Origin: Nostoc sp. RI_552
GTDB taxonomy: Bacteria; Cyanobacteriota; Cyanobacteriia; Cyanobacteriales; Nostocaceae
DNA length: 64,000 nucleotides
Direction of reading: 5' to 3'
NCBI GenBank assembly: GCA_016124525.1
Contig: WGNO01000018.1
Span: 1 to 64,000 of the forward strand
Under the pieces are notes generated by a model. The model was not told the DNA's origin. It did no database searches and saw nothing but the letters and a program-made list of their open reading frames with translations. Positions 26,933 through 36,002 of the stretch are shown here, piece after piece (the first letter of the stretch is position 1; each line of letters starts with the position of its first letter). The translations under genes were made by a program, and so were the position numbers.

Positions 26933-28153
26933 ATGTTTCAGATTCAAAAAGTTACCGTACCTGTTCGCGTTATCGGTTTAATTAGTGGTACTTCCGTAGA
27001 TGGTATTGATGCTGCTTTGGTAGAGATTACTGGTAGTGATTTAGATTTGAAGGTTTCGTTCCTAGCAGGGGAAACCTATCCCTACACTCCGGAATTAAGA
27101 AAAAAAATTTTGGCCATTGGGGCAGGCGTTCCCATTTCCATGGCAGAATTAGCACAAATGGATGATGCCATTGCCATTGCTTTTGCTCAAGCTGCTCAAA
27201 ATATCCAAATTGGTCACGAGGTTGCAACTTTGATTGGTTCCCACGGTCAAACTGTTTATCATCGACCACCTCTAAAAGAAGGTCAAAATTTCCAGGATTT
27301 TAATTTTGCCCACTCTCTAGGTTATAGCCTGCAATTAGGTCGCGGAGCTTTGATTGCTCATCTTACGGGAATTACAACTGTAAGTAATTTTCGTGTGGGC
27401 GATATCAATGTTGGTGGTCATGGTGCGCCTCTTGTACCGAGGGTAGATGCTTTTTTATTAAGTGATTCTGTTTTAGGGCGTTGTATTCAGAATATTGGTG
27501 GAATTGGCAATGTTACTTACATTCCCCCTCGTGGTGATGAATGGCTGACAAAAATTCGTGGTTGGGATACCGGACCAGGAAATAGTTTATTGGATTTGGC
27601 AGTACAACATTTGACTGATGGTGCTAGGTCCTATGATGAAAATGGGAATTGGGCAGCTAGTGGTGTTCCTTGGGCTTCGTTAGTGGAACAATGGCTCAAG
27701 CAAGATTATTTTCATCTACCCCCCCCTAAATCTACGGGTCGTGAATTGTTTGGTGTGGCTTACCTGGATCAGTGTTTGCGAGATGCAGCACCGTACCAAC
27801 TCAGCCCTGCTGACCTACTAGCCACACTCACAGAACTAACAGTTGCCTCTATTGCTCATAGTTATCAAACTTTTTTGCCCCAAATGCCTCAGCAGGTGTT
27901 ACTGTGTGGTGGTGGCAGTCGTAATCTGTATTTAAAAGAAAGGTTACAGTTGTTGTTGCCATCGGTGCAAGTTTTGACTACAGATCAAGTGGGCTTGAAT
28001 GCAGATTTTAAAGAGGCTATCGCCTTTGCGGTTTTAGCTTACTGGCGACAACTTGGCCTTGCTGCTAACTTACCTGCTGTGACTGGGGCACCTCGTGAAA
28101 TACCTTTGGGAGAAGTTCATTTAACAAGAACTGAGGAAAAGCACATCATCTGA
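26933..28153 (+). CDS. anmK: Anhydro-N-acetylmuramic acid kinase
   Basis: The protein is of the ASKHA fold with the phosphate-1 motif [16 protein letters not shown], the motif [19 protein letters not shown] and [11 protein letters not shown], and the C-terminal CGGGSRN adenosine motif. AnmK cleaves and phosphorylates 1,6-anhydro-MurNAc to MurNAc-6-phosphate in peptidoglycan recycling. I use the ATG at 26933 ([11 protein letters not shown]), 406 residues; an in-frame TTG at 26894 adds 13 residues without support. It is divergent from selO, with about 140 bp between. Confidence 0.94.
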   Translation: MFQIQKVTVPVRVIGLISGTSVDGIDAALVEITGSDLDLKVSFLAGETYPYTPELRKKILAIGAGVPISMAELAQMDDAIAIAFAQAAQNIQIGHEVATLIGSHGQTVYHRPPLKEGQNFQDFNFAHSLGYSLQLGRGALIAHLTGITTVSNFRVGDINVGGHGAPLVPRVDAFLLSDSVLGRCIQNIGGIGNVTYIPPRGDEWLTKIRGWDTGPGNSLLDLAVQHLTDGARSYDENGNWAASGVPWASLVEQWLKQDYFHLPPPKSTGRELFGVAYLDQCLRDAAPYQLSPADLLATLTELTVASIAHSYQTFLPQMPQQVLLCGGGSRNLYLKERLQLLLPSVQVLTTDQVGLNADFKEAIAFAVLAYWRQLGLAANLPAVTGAPREIPLGEVHLTRTEEKHII

Positions 28154-28580
28154 TGTTGTGTGGAGAAATGTAAAACTTTGTTAAGAAGGATATATATCTA
28201 CTTGTAAGTTTGATTTATAAAAAATATAATGCTTATCAGTGGGAGTTGCAGGGAGTTGCAAAACTTCATTGAAAAACCTGCAAGGCTCAAGAAAAGAGTG
28301 GAACAGAGGTTAGTTTATCGATTCCACAGAGGGCTTAACGTTAAGAATGTGAGCCCTTGTTGCTGTGTGAAAGTCCAATAAATTCTCAATATAAACTTGC
28401 TCAACAATGGGCAGTGATTCTACCAAAGAGCGAGGGTGGCTGTGTACATAACTCTAGCTTTAACCTAGAATTGCTGGTGGTGAGTTGTTAGTTGAAGTTG
28501 ACGCCCCAGCATCCCCAGCTCCTTTCCTTCTTGGAACCGAGCAAGAGAAGGAGGTCGTCCACCGCGACACACAAGCTCAT
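28154..28580. other. Intergenic region between anmK and nblA with hairpins
   Basis: This 427-bp convergent spacer has no gene. It contains a short direct repeat GGGAGTTGCA twice in tandem at about 28241-28260, the palindrome CTTAACGTTAAG (28334-28345) inside a larger GGGCT/AGCCC stem (28331-28356) that could end the anmK transcript, and an imperfect inverted repeat of CCTTCTTG type near 28520-28555 that could end the nblA transcript. Confidence 0.5.
28331..28356 (+). terminator. Possible anmK terminator hairpin
   Basis: The stem GGGCT (28331-28335) / AGCCC (28352-28356) surrounds the 12-bp palindrome CTTAACGTTAAG and is followed by TTGTTG. The T tract is weak, so termination is only a suggestion. 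Confidence 0.35.
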
Positions 28581-28778
28581 CTATGCCGGAGTGGAACCTG
28601 AATCTAAGCCCCACTGGTGCTTGAGCAGCTCTTGATATGTTGCTTCCCGCACCATCATCTGCTCATAAAGCTTGACCAAAAAATCCTTAGCTTGGTCGTG
28701 GCTCATGTGTTGTACTTGGGTAGCAAAGGAGCGGATGCTAAATTGCTGTTCTAAAGATAGTTGGATGGGTTGGTTCAT
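28581..28778 (-). CDS. nblA: Phycobilisome degradation protein NblA
   Basis: The 65-residue protein has the NblA pattern: LSLEQQFSIRSFATQVQHMS at the start, then DQAKDFLVKLYEQMMVREATYQELL and a short tail. NblA is a small helical dimer that acts as an adaptor between phycobilisome subunits and the Clp protease during nitrogen or other starvation. The gene is single, on the minus strand. The 585-bp upstream region should hold its stress-responsive promoter, but I do not find an exact NtcA box of the form GTA-N8-TAC there. The start is the ATG at 28778. Confidence 0.95.
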   Translation of the reverse strand: MNQPIQLSLEQQFSIRSFATQVQHMSHDQAKDFLVKLYEQMMVREATYQELLKHQWGLDSGSTPA

Positions 28779-29363
28779 AATAAACTCCTAGAAAAACAAC
28801 GCTTAAAATCTATGTCGATTACACAATTCCCAAAGGTACAAAATTTGGGTGAGTGTTCTTCGTACAATTGAACTTCTATATTAAGAAAGATAACAATTGT
28901 TTGACGAATTGCCCACATCCTTATGGGTAGGATTCTGGTTTTGTTATTTTGTATTTCAACCAACTGATGTATAGCTAAGGTTTACCTCCCACTCGTTTCC
29001 AAGTCTTCTGTCAGGAGTTTTGATATAGGGGTAGGAAGGCTCAGGTAATGTGGGTGTATTTTATTAGCCACATATGATTGGGTAGAAGAAGTCAATGAAT
29101 CAAACTGTGTAATGTTAGCCTCCGTTAGGTAAGTTTGGAGGTTAAGAGTATTTGTATCAAGTTGTCAACAGGAAAAATGCTCAGGCTGAACAAATTGTTG
29201 AAGATTTGGTGTAAATAGGAAAAATATGGTCGAATATATGCAGTGAAAAAATGTTGATTCGCAATTTTGGACTTTAAATTCGCAGTTGTTGTTGGAAAGC
29301 AATTTCATGTCAGTGGAACCTATGGGCTTTTGAGTAGTTAAAATCCAAAATTGCATATCCGAA
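28779..29363. promoter_or_regulatory. Upstream region of nblA
   Basis: This 585-bp spacer lies between the nblA start and the stop of the PP2C gene. Small minus-strand frames at 28775-28963 and 29165-29356 are AT-rich and have no recognisable features. An ATGTGG/CCACAT inverted repeat lies at about 29048-29072. No perfect NtcA site was found by eye. Confidence 0.4.
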
Positions 29364-30104
29364 CTATGGTGGAGTGTTTTCTTCTACGGAGATAATGACG
29401 ACGGTAATGTTATCGTGTCCACCCTGGTTTTTGGCGGATTCAATCAGAGAAACAGAAGCTTTTTCCAATATGGGAAAGTTACCAAGGTGTGCAGCAATAT
29501 TCTGATTGGTCAGTTCTTCAGTTAAACCATCACTACATAGAAGTAGGCGATCGCCTGTTTTGATGTCAATTTCTTGCACCTCAACTTGACATAAATCTTC
29601 CCTACCCAAACATCGGGATAATACATGGCGGAAGGGGTGATTGCGGGCTTCCTCTTCGGTGATATCACCTATTTTAATAGCCCTAGCTACCCATGTATCA
29701 TCTTCGGTGATTTGTTGTAATTTCCCCTCCCGAAACCGATAGAGCCGAGAATCACCAACGTGAGCGCACCAAGGAGAATCTGGTGAGCGAAAAATCACGG
29801 CGACCACGGTAGTACCCATATCAGCACCTTCAGGATGTTTTTGCTGCTCGTTGAGGATGGCTGCATTGGCTTTTTCGAGGGCATTTTCTAGCAATTTTTG
29901 ACTTGATTCACTACTATCCCAGTGAGACCCCAGAAAAGCTGCAATTTCTTCCGTGGCGGTGTGACTTGCTTGCTCACCTCCTGCATGACCACCCATACCA
30001 TCAGCAACAATAAAAAATCGTCCATGGGGGTCGATATAGTAAGCATCCTGGTTATTAGAACGAACAAGTCCCGGATCAGTAATACCGACGAATTTTAGTT
30101 TCAT
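29364..30104 (-). CDS. PP2C-type Ser/Thr protein phosphatase
   Basis: The 246-residue protein contains all metal-binding motifs of PPM/PP2C phosphatases: VRSNNQDAYYID, VADGMGGHAGG, the HVGDSRLYRF strand, CSDGLTEEL and GGHDNITVVI. It is of the compact Stp/PphA type and is expected to dephosphorylate Ser/Thr phosphoproteins in the cytosol; PII is a known substrate of the related PphA. It begins 15 bp after the UbiB-like kinase gene on the same strand, so phosphatase and kinase-fold protein are one transcript. Confidence 0.9.
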   Translation of the reverse strand: MKLKFVGITDPGLVRSNNQDAYYIDPHGRFFIVADGMGGHAGGEQASHTATEEIAAFLGSHWDSSESSQKLLENALEKANAAILNEQQKHPEGADMGTTVVAVIFRSPDSPWCAHVGDSRLYRFREGKLQQITEDDTWVARAIKIGDITEEEARNHPFRHVLSRCLGREDLCQVEVQEIDIKTGDRLLLCSDGLTEELTNQNIAAHLGNFPILEKASVSLIESAKNQGGHDNITVVIISVEENTPP

Positions 30105-30119
30105 AACTTTTGACGAAAA

Positions 30120-31805
30120 TTAATACATTCGGTCATAACGGTCGAGGCGTGATAGCAAGCGAATCAGCAGAACCGAGACTAGGGCTGCAATTAAACCGGC
30201 TAAAACGGCTAACCATACATAACTATTCACCAATAAAATTGTGGCAGAAAGAGTAAATCCGCTGATAATTAGAGCGTAGCTTGTGCCGATTTGAACATTG
30301 CTTTGCCTTCGTAGCAGACGCTCAGTTTCTATTGAACGGACGCGCACGCGCATATCTCCGCGTTCTAATTTTTCTAGTGTATCCTCTAATCTCCGAGGGA
30401 GTCCAAATGCAGTTGTGCTGACTTGAACTGCTTGGCGACTTAATTCATTGATAAAGCTATTATTATCGGAACCATTCATATTTGTTATGAGTTGCATTGC
30501 ATATGGTTGGGCAACTTCCATAAAGTTAAATTCTGGATCTAAGCCTTTGCCTACCCCTTCTAGAGTAGAAAATGCTCGCATTACGAAAGTGAAGGTTGCA
30601 GGAAACCTAAATGGTTGATTGTAAGCTAATTCGTACAGATCGTCACTGATTGCGGCCACAGATTGATTTTCAAAAGGCTGATCCATGAAATGGTCTAGCA
30701 TATACTGGATGGAACGGCGCACAGGTCCCATATCATCTGTAGGTGCGATGGCTCCTAAATTGATGAGAGACTGTACAACGCGATCGCCATCTTTTTGAGC
30801 AATGCCAAACAAAGTTTCCATCAATCCTTCACGGACATTGGATTGAATTCGCCCCATCATACCGAAGTCGTAGAAGATTAAATCCCCATTAGGACTTACG
30901 GCAATATTGCCTGGATGGGGATCGGCATGAAAAAAGCCATTATTGAGCAACTGCAACAAGTAAGCTTGGGCGCCTTGACGGGCTAGGACTTTGCGATCTA
31001 AACCTGCGGCTTCTAAAGCTTCGTATTGGCTAATTTTAATTCCGGGGAGATATTCTAAAGTTAAGACCTTAGGAGAAGCGTAACGCCAGTAAACCCTGGG
31101 GACCTTTACCCAGTCATAGCCGCGAAAGTTACGGCGAAATGTATCAGCATTACGACCTTCATTGAGATAATCAATTTCTTCCCAAAGAATACGGCAACAC
31201 TCTTCATAAATCCCTAGCCAATCTCGCCCCCGTCCCCACTGGGGGTGGTTTTGGAAGTAGCGGGTGATGCCTTTGAGAACTTGTAAATCGATTTCAAATA
31301 ACCTCTTTAGTCCAGGACGTTGTACTTTGACAACAACTGCTTCCCCGGTGTACAGCACAGCTTTGTGTACTTGGCCTAAACTAGCAGCCGCCAGGGGGAT
31401 AGGTTCAAAACTTTGGAATAAATCGGGAATTTTTTTGCCTAGCTCTTGCTCAATTGTCGCTTCTACTTGCTCATAGCCAAAGGCCGGCACTTTGTCCTGT
31501 AACTTTGCCAGTTCTTCAACATATTCGCTGGGGAATATGTCAGCACGGGTAGAAAACAACTGCCCGACTTTAATAAAGGTTGGCCCTAAGTCCAGCAATG
31601 TATTACGAATCCAAACGGCTTGAGTTTTGCGTCTTGCAAGTTGCTTGGCCTCTGTCATTCCACCCGCATAACTCCAAGATTTGTTGTAACGCCAAAGCTT
31701 GAACGTTAAGGTCAAGACAAAAGACCAAATGTCAACAAACCGCCTTCTACTAGAGTAGTTTTCCCGATTCCAACGGTATGCCTGATCTGAATAACCTGTT
31801 TCCAT
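30120..31805 (-). CDS. ABC1/UbiB (AarF) family atypical kinase
   Basis: From the ATG at 31805 (METGYSDQAYRWNREN) the protein has 561 residues. The GTG start at 31856 would add 17 residues that are less typical. UbiB-family features are the KxGQ motif in FIKVGQLFSTR, the alanine-rich loop AAASLGQVH, the lysine strand VVVKVQRPG, ADPHPGN and the metal motif YDFGMMG. Two C-terminal hydrophobic helices anchor it in the membrane. The family supports synthesis or handling of prenyl-quinones (plastoquinone, tocopherol) in thylakoids or plastoglobule-like structures. It lies between a DUF6825-like gene and the PP2C gene on the same strand. Confidence 0.9.
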   Translation of the reverse strand: METGYSDQAYRWNRENYSSRRRFVDIWSFVLTLTFKLWRYNKSWSYAGGMTEAKQLARRKTQAVWIRNTLLDLGPTFIKVGQLFSTRADIFPSEYVEELAKLQDKVPAFGYEQVEATIEQELGKKIPDLFQSFEPIPLAAASLGQVHKAVLYTGEAVVVKVQRPGLKRLFEIDLQVLKGITRYFQNHPQWGRGRDWLGIYEECCRILWEEIDYLNEGRNADTFRRNFRGYDWVKVPRVYWRYASPKVLTLEYLPGIKISQYEALEAAGLDRKVLARQGAQAYLLQLLNNGFFHADPHPGNIAVSPNGDLIFYDFGMMGRIQSNVREGLMETLFGIAQKDGDRVVQSLINLGAIAPTDDMGPVRRSIQYMLDHFMDQPFENQSVAAISDDLYELAYNQPFRFPATFTFVMRAFSTLEGVGKGLDPEFNFMEVAQPYAMQLITNMNGSDNNSFINELSRQAVQVSTTAFGLPRRLEDTLEKLERGDMRVRVRSIETERLLRRQSNVQIGTSYALIISGFTLSATILLVNSYVWLAVLAGLIAALVSVLLIRLLSRLDRYDRMY

Positions 31806-31912
31806 ATTTTTTTTGTACCGTTGGTTTTTAACCAAAACAGTTCGATGAAAAGACACTCTGAATCCTAAACTTTTTGCTATTAAGCGTAATGTGTCATGAA
31901 TAATCAGGAAAT

Positions 31913-32233
31913 TTACACAGAACTGCTACGATAACGTTGCAGTTCATTTCGCAAGAGGGCGATTTCTGCTCTTAGTTCATCGATTGTTGCTTGCAAGTCA
32001 ACAGCATCAGAACTAGAAGAGTCAGCAGTAGAGGTACCTTGACCCGCAGCCTCTGCTGCCCGATTTGACCGTTCTATGACTTCTTGTGTGAACTGGCGCA
32101 TTTGCTCTCTTGCTTCGGCATCAAATTTGCCCAAATCGCTCAAAGCGTCGGTGATGGCCACCTCTAAGCGCTCATTGATTACTTCAGCCACAGCTCTGCC
32201 TAGGAAAAAGGCTTGTACAAAGGGGTTACTCAT
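31913..32233 (-). CDS. Small helical protein with C-terminal coiled coil (DUF6825-like)
   Basis: The 106-residue protein starts MSNPFVQAFFLGRAVAEVIN. A helical N-terminal half is followed by a Ser/Ala-rich linker and a Leu-heptad stretch (LQATIDELRAEIALLRNELQ) that should form a coiled coil. I recall such proteins as a cyanobacterial and plastid family of unknown function; the DUF number is from memory. It is 107 bp upstream of the UbiB-like gene on the same strand and may head that operon. Confidence 0.65.
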   Translation of the reverse strand: MSNPFVQAFFLGRAVAEVINERLEVAITDALSDLGKFDAEAREQMRQFTQEVIERSNRAAEAAGQGTSTADSSSSDAVDLQATIDELRAEIALLRNELQRYRSSSV

Positions 32234-32538
32234 AAATTTTTGTTACGTTGCTCCGCAAAAGAATTATAACTTGCTTGCCTGGTTTGCCGCTTCTGCTGGG
32301 AAGCTAGAGATTCAAAGCTCAAGAAACTATCATAGTTTGGGTCAATTACTGTACAGTAGCGTATGTACTCTCAAAAAAAATTGTATTTTTATACATCGTG
32401 CCAGAGGAAAAGTTCTTGATTGACTTTCTGAAATAATCATCGCCATCGCTAATCTCGCTAACTCAGCCCTAGTGAAACAGATGTGCTTTGTGAAGGTCTT
32501 CTTATTTGAAGATAAAATCTCCTAGCTGTTAACGTAGC
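32234..32538. promoter_or_regulatory. Intergenic region with 12-bp palindrome
   Basis: This 305-bp spacer separates the DUF6825-like gene start from the stop of the CCA/DHH gene. It contains the perfect palindrome TACTGTACAGTA at 32347-32358, about 115 bp upstream of the DUF6825-like start, followed by a run of eight A residues. No gene is supported; the plus-strand frame crossing this region is a shadow. Confidence 0.45.
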
Positions 32539-35235
32539 TTACTTGGGGTAATGGTTGGTTAAAAACTCCTCAGCCTCAGTTGGATTTTCAATCACTTTAT
32601 CTAAGGTAGCAGCGAGTAAATCGTCTAAAATTTGCCGATATTGTGGACCTGGTTTGTAGCCTAATTTTTTTAAATCATTACCATTGAGTATAGGCTGGAC
32701 ATTGGCTAAATCTTTCAAGTAATGGCATATTTGCCGTCTCAGTGCTGGGGGGCTGGGTAAAGCAATTAAAATCAGCATAGGTAAATCATACTGTCGTAGC
32801 AACTGCACTATTTGACTAGGACGCTGACAAGTTGGTAATAATTCCACTACCTTTGTTTGGGCTTGATGCAAGTTTTGTAACCGTTTAATGCCATCTTCTG
32901 GTAGATGCAGATTTCTAGCTACTTTCTGGCGATACTGTGGTTCTAAGTGGGCAATTAAGGCTTCTAGGCGCATTTCCCAGTGGCTGAGGGTTTCTTGGGG
33001 GTCAAATCGTCGTAAACAGCGTTCTAACAATCGCAGTTGATGTAAAAGTGATTCATCCAGATTGAGTCGGGGATGGATGCACTGCAAAGCTCCTAACTTA
33101 TTGAGTAATTGTAAAGCTGGTTGCCAATTAGTCCCTTGGAGGATGTATTTTAATTCCGCTTTCAGTCGGGTTTGTAGCCCTGGGGTTTTGATATTTGTTT
33201 GAGCAGTGCGATGGTAAACGCCACTGTTAATGGCATAGTGAATAAATTCTTGGGTTTGTGATTCAATGGCAAATCCAAGGCGCACAGCAAACCGTACACC
33301 GCGATAAATGCGGGTAGGGTCTTCAATAAAGCTGTTGGGGTGTAAAACTCGAATTTGCTTGGCTTGTAAGTCTAGTAAACCGCCGAAGAAATCTAGTAAT
33401 TCTCCCGGACGGGGAGAGGTAAGGCGAAGGGCGAGGGCGTTGATGGTAAAGTCACGGCGATATAGGTCTTGACGAATGGAACTAGCTTCAACTTCAGGAT
33501 TTGCAGCTGGGTAAGGATAAAATTCTGTCCTAGCGGTGGCAATATCCATCCATAATGAATCTAGTTCTGGGTCTTTGTGCCACAGTAAGGCAGCAGTTTG
33601 AAAAGCACCATGAATTTCTAACCGCGCCTGGGAATAAATTTCTTGGAGTGCTTTTGCTAGTTCTACTCCAGCACCAACATCTGCTGCTTGGTGAAAGCCA
33701 TCAACTACAAGGTCTAGATCTGTAATCATTAATGTTCCTGTAGCTGATTCGGCTAACAGCAAGTCTCGCACTGCACCACCTACTAAATAAAGGTGCCAAC
33801 CTCGTTTTTCCGCTTCTTGGGATGCTATGGTAAGTAGTTGCCATAGTTGTGGGGCTAGGCGATTTTGTAACTCGGTATTAAAGTCGATTTTCAATTTTGA
33901 ATCTTGAATTTTGCGGTTTTTTTCCTCTTTAGCTTGATGTAATTCCCGCAATACATCAGTACGGGTGACAATTCCCACTAATTGCCCGTTGTCTAATACT
34001 GGTAAGCGTCCAATATCATAAGTTACCATAAGGGTTTCAATCTCTGGCAGTATGGTATCTGGTGTGATTGTTTTAACTTTAGTTGTCATGTAGCCTTTCA
34101 CTGGCCCATGACTAAATCCGTGGTGTAGAGCAATATCTATATCCCGTCGGGAAATAATTCCCACAAGTTGTCCTTGGTCATCCACTACAGATAAACCAGA
34201 GTGTCCATAGCGTAATAAAATGCTCTGTGCCTGGGCAATTGTGGTCTGGGGGCGAATGGTGCGGACTGGGGAGGACATTAAGTCTCTGGCTGTGGGAGGA
34301 TGAGGAATTGCAGCTTTGATGGCGTCTAGGAGTTGTTGTAATGTTTGCTGTGTGTCTACTTGGCGTAAACTCAAGGATGCTGCTTGGGAATGTCCACCAC
34401 CGCCGAATATTTGAAATAAGAGGTTGAGATTGATACCGGAAATTTGCGTTCGCCCGATGATTGTTAAACGTGAGTCAGCTTCTTTATGGGTGTATTCATT
34501 GGCCAATAGTAAGGCGTCTAATTCTGTTAATTCTACGAGTTGTGAAGCTAAACTAGATAACCCTGGCACAAAATCATCTGTTTTCAGTGTTACCCAACCA
34601 ATGGTATATCCGCGTAAATAAAAATATTCTAATTTTTCCAGTGCTACTGTTAATAGCTGCTGTAGTTGAGGAGATAAACCGGGATCAAGATAGGTGGAAA
34701 TTACCGATGAACTCACTCCTTGTTGCATTAACCAAGCTAAGGCGAAGGCATCTCTGGGTGTGGCACTGTCAAATGTTAATGAACCTGTATCAACATGAAT
34801 GCCCAATGCCATGACCGTGGCTTGAGATAAAGTCAGGGGAATTTCCTGTTTTTGTAATTGTTCCACCATTAATGTTGTACAGGCTCCCACTGGTTCAATA
34901 TGAGATTCTGTGACGGGAATATTTAACTCTTGACTTAAGTGATGGTCATAAACTATGATCTCTTTTATGTTGGGTAAGTTTAACCATTCGGCAGCTTTAC
35001 CGAGGCGATGTCGCCTTTGTGTATCCACTACTGTCAAAGAGCGAATTTGGTGGGGATTCACTGAACGTCTTTCAATGATGGGATACTCATTTCGGTGCAG
35101 GGCTAAAAAATCTCTGACAGGTGGGTGTGCGCCACCACTTAGTACAATCTTGCTGCCTGGACGTAGGCTGGCTAGTCCGACTGCCGCAGCTAATGTATCA
35201 AAGTCTGCGGTTGTGTGACAAAGAATTAAATCCAT
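32539..35235 (-). CDS. DHH phosphoesterase - CBS pair - CCA-adding/poly(A) polymerase fusion
   Basis: The protein has about 898 residues from the ATG at 35235, which has AAGGA nine bases upstream; the first ATG at 35241 lies too close to that site. The N-terminus MDLILCHTTADFDTLAAAVGL and the VYDHHL motif form a DHH phosphoesterase, followed by DHHA1 with GGGGHSQAASL (about residue 300). Two CBS repeats follow (about 315-440; YGHSGLSVVDDQGQLVGI and YDIGRLPVLDNGQLVGI). The C-terminal half is a nucleotidyltransferase with YLVGGAVRDLLL, the catalytic DLDLVVDG and the RRDFTINALAL motif. Such fusions occur in cyanobacteria and may add C or A to tRNA 3' ends. The role of the DHH part is open. Confidence 0.9.
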   Translation of the reverse strand: MDLILCHTTADFDTLAAAVGLASLRPGSKIVLSGGAHPPVRDFLALHRNEYPIIERRSVNPHQIRSLTVVDTQRRHRLGKAAEWLNLPNIKEIIVYDHHLSQELNIPVTESHIEPVGACTTLMVEQLQKQEIPLTLSQATVMALGIHVDTGSLTFDSATPRDAFALAWLMQQGVSSSVISTYLDPGLSPQLQQLLTVALEKLEYFYLRGYTIGWVTLKTDDFVPGLSSLASQLVELTELDALLLANEYTHKEADSRLTIIGRTQISGINLNLLFQIFGGGGHSQAASLSLRQVDTQQTLQQLLDAIKAAIPHPPTARDLMSSPVRTIRPQTTIAQAQSILLRYGHSGLSVVDDQGQLVGIISRRDIDIALHHGFSHGPVKGYMTTKVKTITPDTILPEIETLMVTYDIGRLPVLDNGQLVGIVTRTDVLRELHQAKEEKNRKIQDSKLKIDFNTELQNRLAPQLWQLLTIASQEAEKRGWHLYLVGGAVRDLLLAESATGTLMITDLDLVVDGFHQAADVGAGVELAKALQEIYSQARLEIHGAFQTAALLWHKDPELDSLWMDIATARTEFYPYPAANPEVEASSIRQDLYRRDFTINALALRLTSPRPGELLDFFGGLLDLQAKQIRVLHPNSFIEDPTRIYRGVRFAVRLGFAIESQTQEFIHYAINSGVYHRTAQTNIKTPGLQTRLKAELKYILQGTNWQPALQLLNKLGALQCIHPRLNLDESLLHQLRLLERCLRRFDPQETLSHWEMRLEALIAHLEPQYRQKVARNLHLPEDGIKRLQNLHQAQTKVVELLPTCQRPSQIVQLLRQYDLPMLILIALPSPPALRRQICHYLKDLANVQPILNGNDLKKLGYKPGPQYRQILDDLLAATLDKVIENPTEAEEFLTNHYPK

Positions 35236-35264
35236 ATTCATTAGTCCTTGGTGTGAACTACTCC

Positions 35265-35605
35265 AACTCATGGGAGGCTTTGGTTGCACCTTCTGTAATC
35301 CCTGGGAAATTCCCCAGGTGGGAGTTCATCCCCATGTTTGGTCTTAGCTCTCTTCCTACAGTAGAGAGGGCTGAACCATCCCCCTTGAGCATCTTAATGT
35401 CCTCGGTTCTGATGTTTTGGGGTGGGGTGTTCAATTTATTCACTTGATTTAGACACTATTGTAGAATTAAATCGTACCGTGGGACACACGGAATCTCAAG
35501 CTTGTGGACAGAACAACTTCTGTTTAAGTGAGGAAACTCCTGTTAGTAAGTTGGCTGGATGAAACAAGAATCCCACATGCTTCCATCTGTGGGAGTGTCA
35601 AGATG
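35265..35605 (+). mobile_element. Decayed IS605-type TnpB remnant with 3' guide-RNA-like hairpin end
   Basis: In the plus frame ending with TGA at 35560-35562, the codons from 35473 read RTVGHTESQACG and on to SKLAG, a recognisable C-terminus of cyanobacterial TnpB (OrfB) proteins. Upstream, in another frame, 35265-35440 encodes GKFPRWEFIPMFGLSSLPT and then VERAEP, which I also associate with this family. After the stop, KQES is read in the next frame. A hairpin TCCCACA (35571-35577) / TGTGGGA (35588-35594) followed by GTGTCAA matches the usual right end that forms the 3' part of the TnpB guide RNA. The RuvC and upstream parts are gone and the frame is broken, so only a relic remains, ending 41 bp before psbZ. 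Confidence 0.7.
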
Positions 35606-35645
35606 TTCTATATTTAGTATTTGCGCTAGTTTGAGAGAAGGAAAA

Positions 35646-35834
35646 ATGACCATAGTATTTCAATCCGCTTTGATATCTTTAGTTCTCACGTCCTTTGTAT
35701 TGGTAGTTGGGGTTCCTGTGGTCTATGCTACCCCACAAAATTGGGTGGAATCTAAAAAATTTCTCTGGCTTGGTTCTGGAGTTTGGATTGCTTTGGTGCT
35801 TTTAGTCGGTATATTAAACTTTTTTGTAGTTTAG
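35646..35834 (+). CDS. psbZ: Photosystem II protein PsbZ (Ycf9)
   Basis: The 62-residue protein starts [20 protein letters not shown] and has two transmembrane helices separated by the conserved loop [14 protein letters not shown], as in all PsbZ proteins. It is a peripheral low-mass subunit of the photosystem II core that stabilises PSII dimers or supercomplexes. I choose the ATG at 35646, with AAGGA eight bases upstream; a longer frame from 35559 runs through the TnpB relic and is not native. psbZ is followed by ribH, a pairing I recall from many cyanobacteria, and by a hairpin terminator. Confidence 0.95.
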   Translation: MTIVFQSALISLVLTSFVLVVGVPVVYATPQNWVESKKFLWLGSGVWIALVLLVGILNFFVV

Positions 35835-35889
35835 GCCATCGCTGGAACCTATTGAAAATAGCATAGCGACCAGAGGGGCAGAAGAGCCA

Positions 35890-35918
35890 AGAACAAGATT
35901 GTCCTGTTCTCTTGTTCT
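35890..35918 (+). terminator. Hairpin terminator after psbZ
   Basis: The perfect 9-bp stem AGAACAAGA (35890-35898) / TCTTGTTCT (35910-35918) has an 11-base loop and lies 56 bp after the psbZ stop, followed by ATTTACCC. The T tract is poor, so it may be only partly effective and ribH may be read from psbZ. Confidence 0.5.
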
Positions 35919-36002
35919 ATTTACCCAAATGTGCTCTCCTGCTCTTCGGCATTTAAATAAGAAATGTATATTGACCAGAGTATAGTTGATTAAGAGGCAG
36001 TG

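Noticed and set aside
28775-28963. 62-codon frame overlapping the nblA start
   Set aside because: Overlaps the nblA start and its upstream region; composition is that of AT-rich non-coding DNA.
29165-29356. 63-codon frame upstream of nblA
   Set aside because: No ribosome site or motif; Phe/Cys/Asn-rich text typical of AT-rich spacer.
28779-29363. Search for an NtcA box (GTA-N8-TAC) before nblA
   Set aside because: No exact match by eye; near matches such as GTA followed by TTAC at the wrong spacing are not convincing.
35121-35447. 108-codon plus-strand frame crossing the cca-type gene start
   Set aside because: Not a gene on its own; its second half is part of the TnpB relic and its first half is antisense to the cca-type gene.
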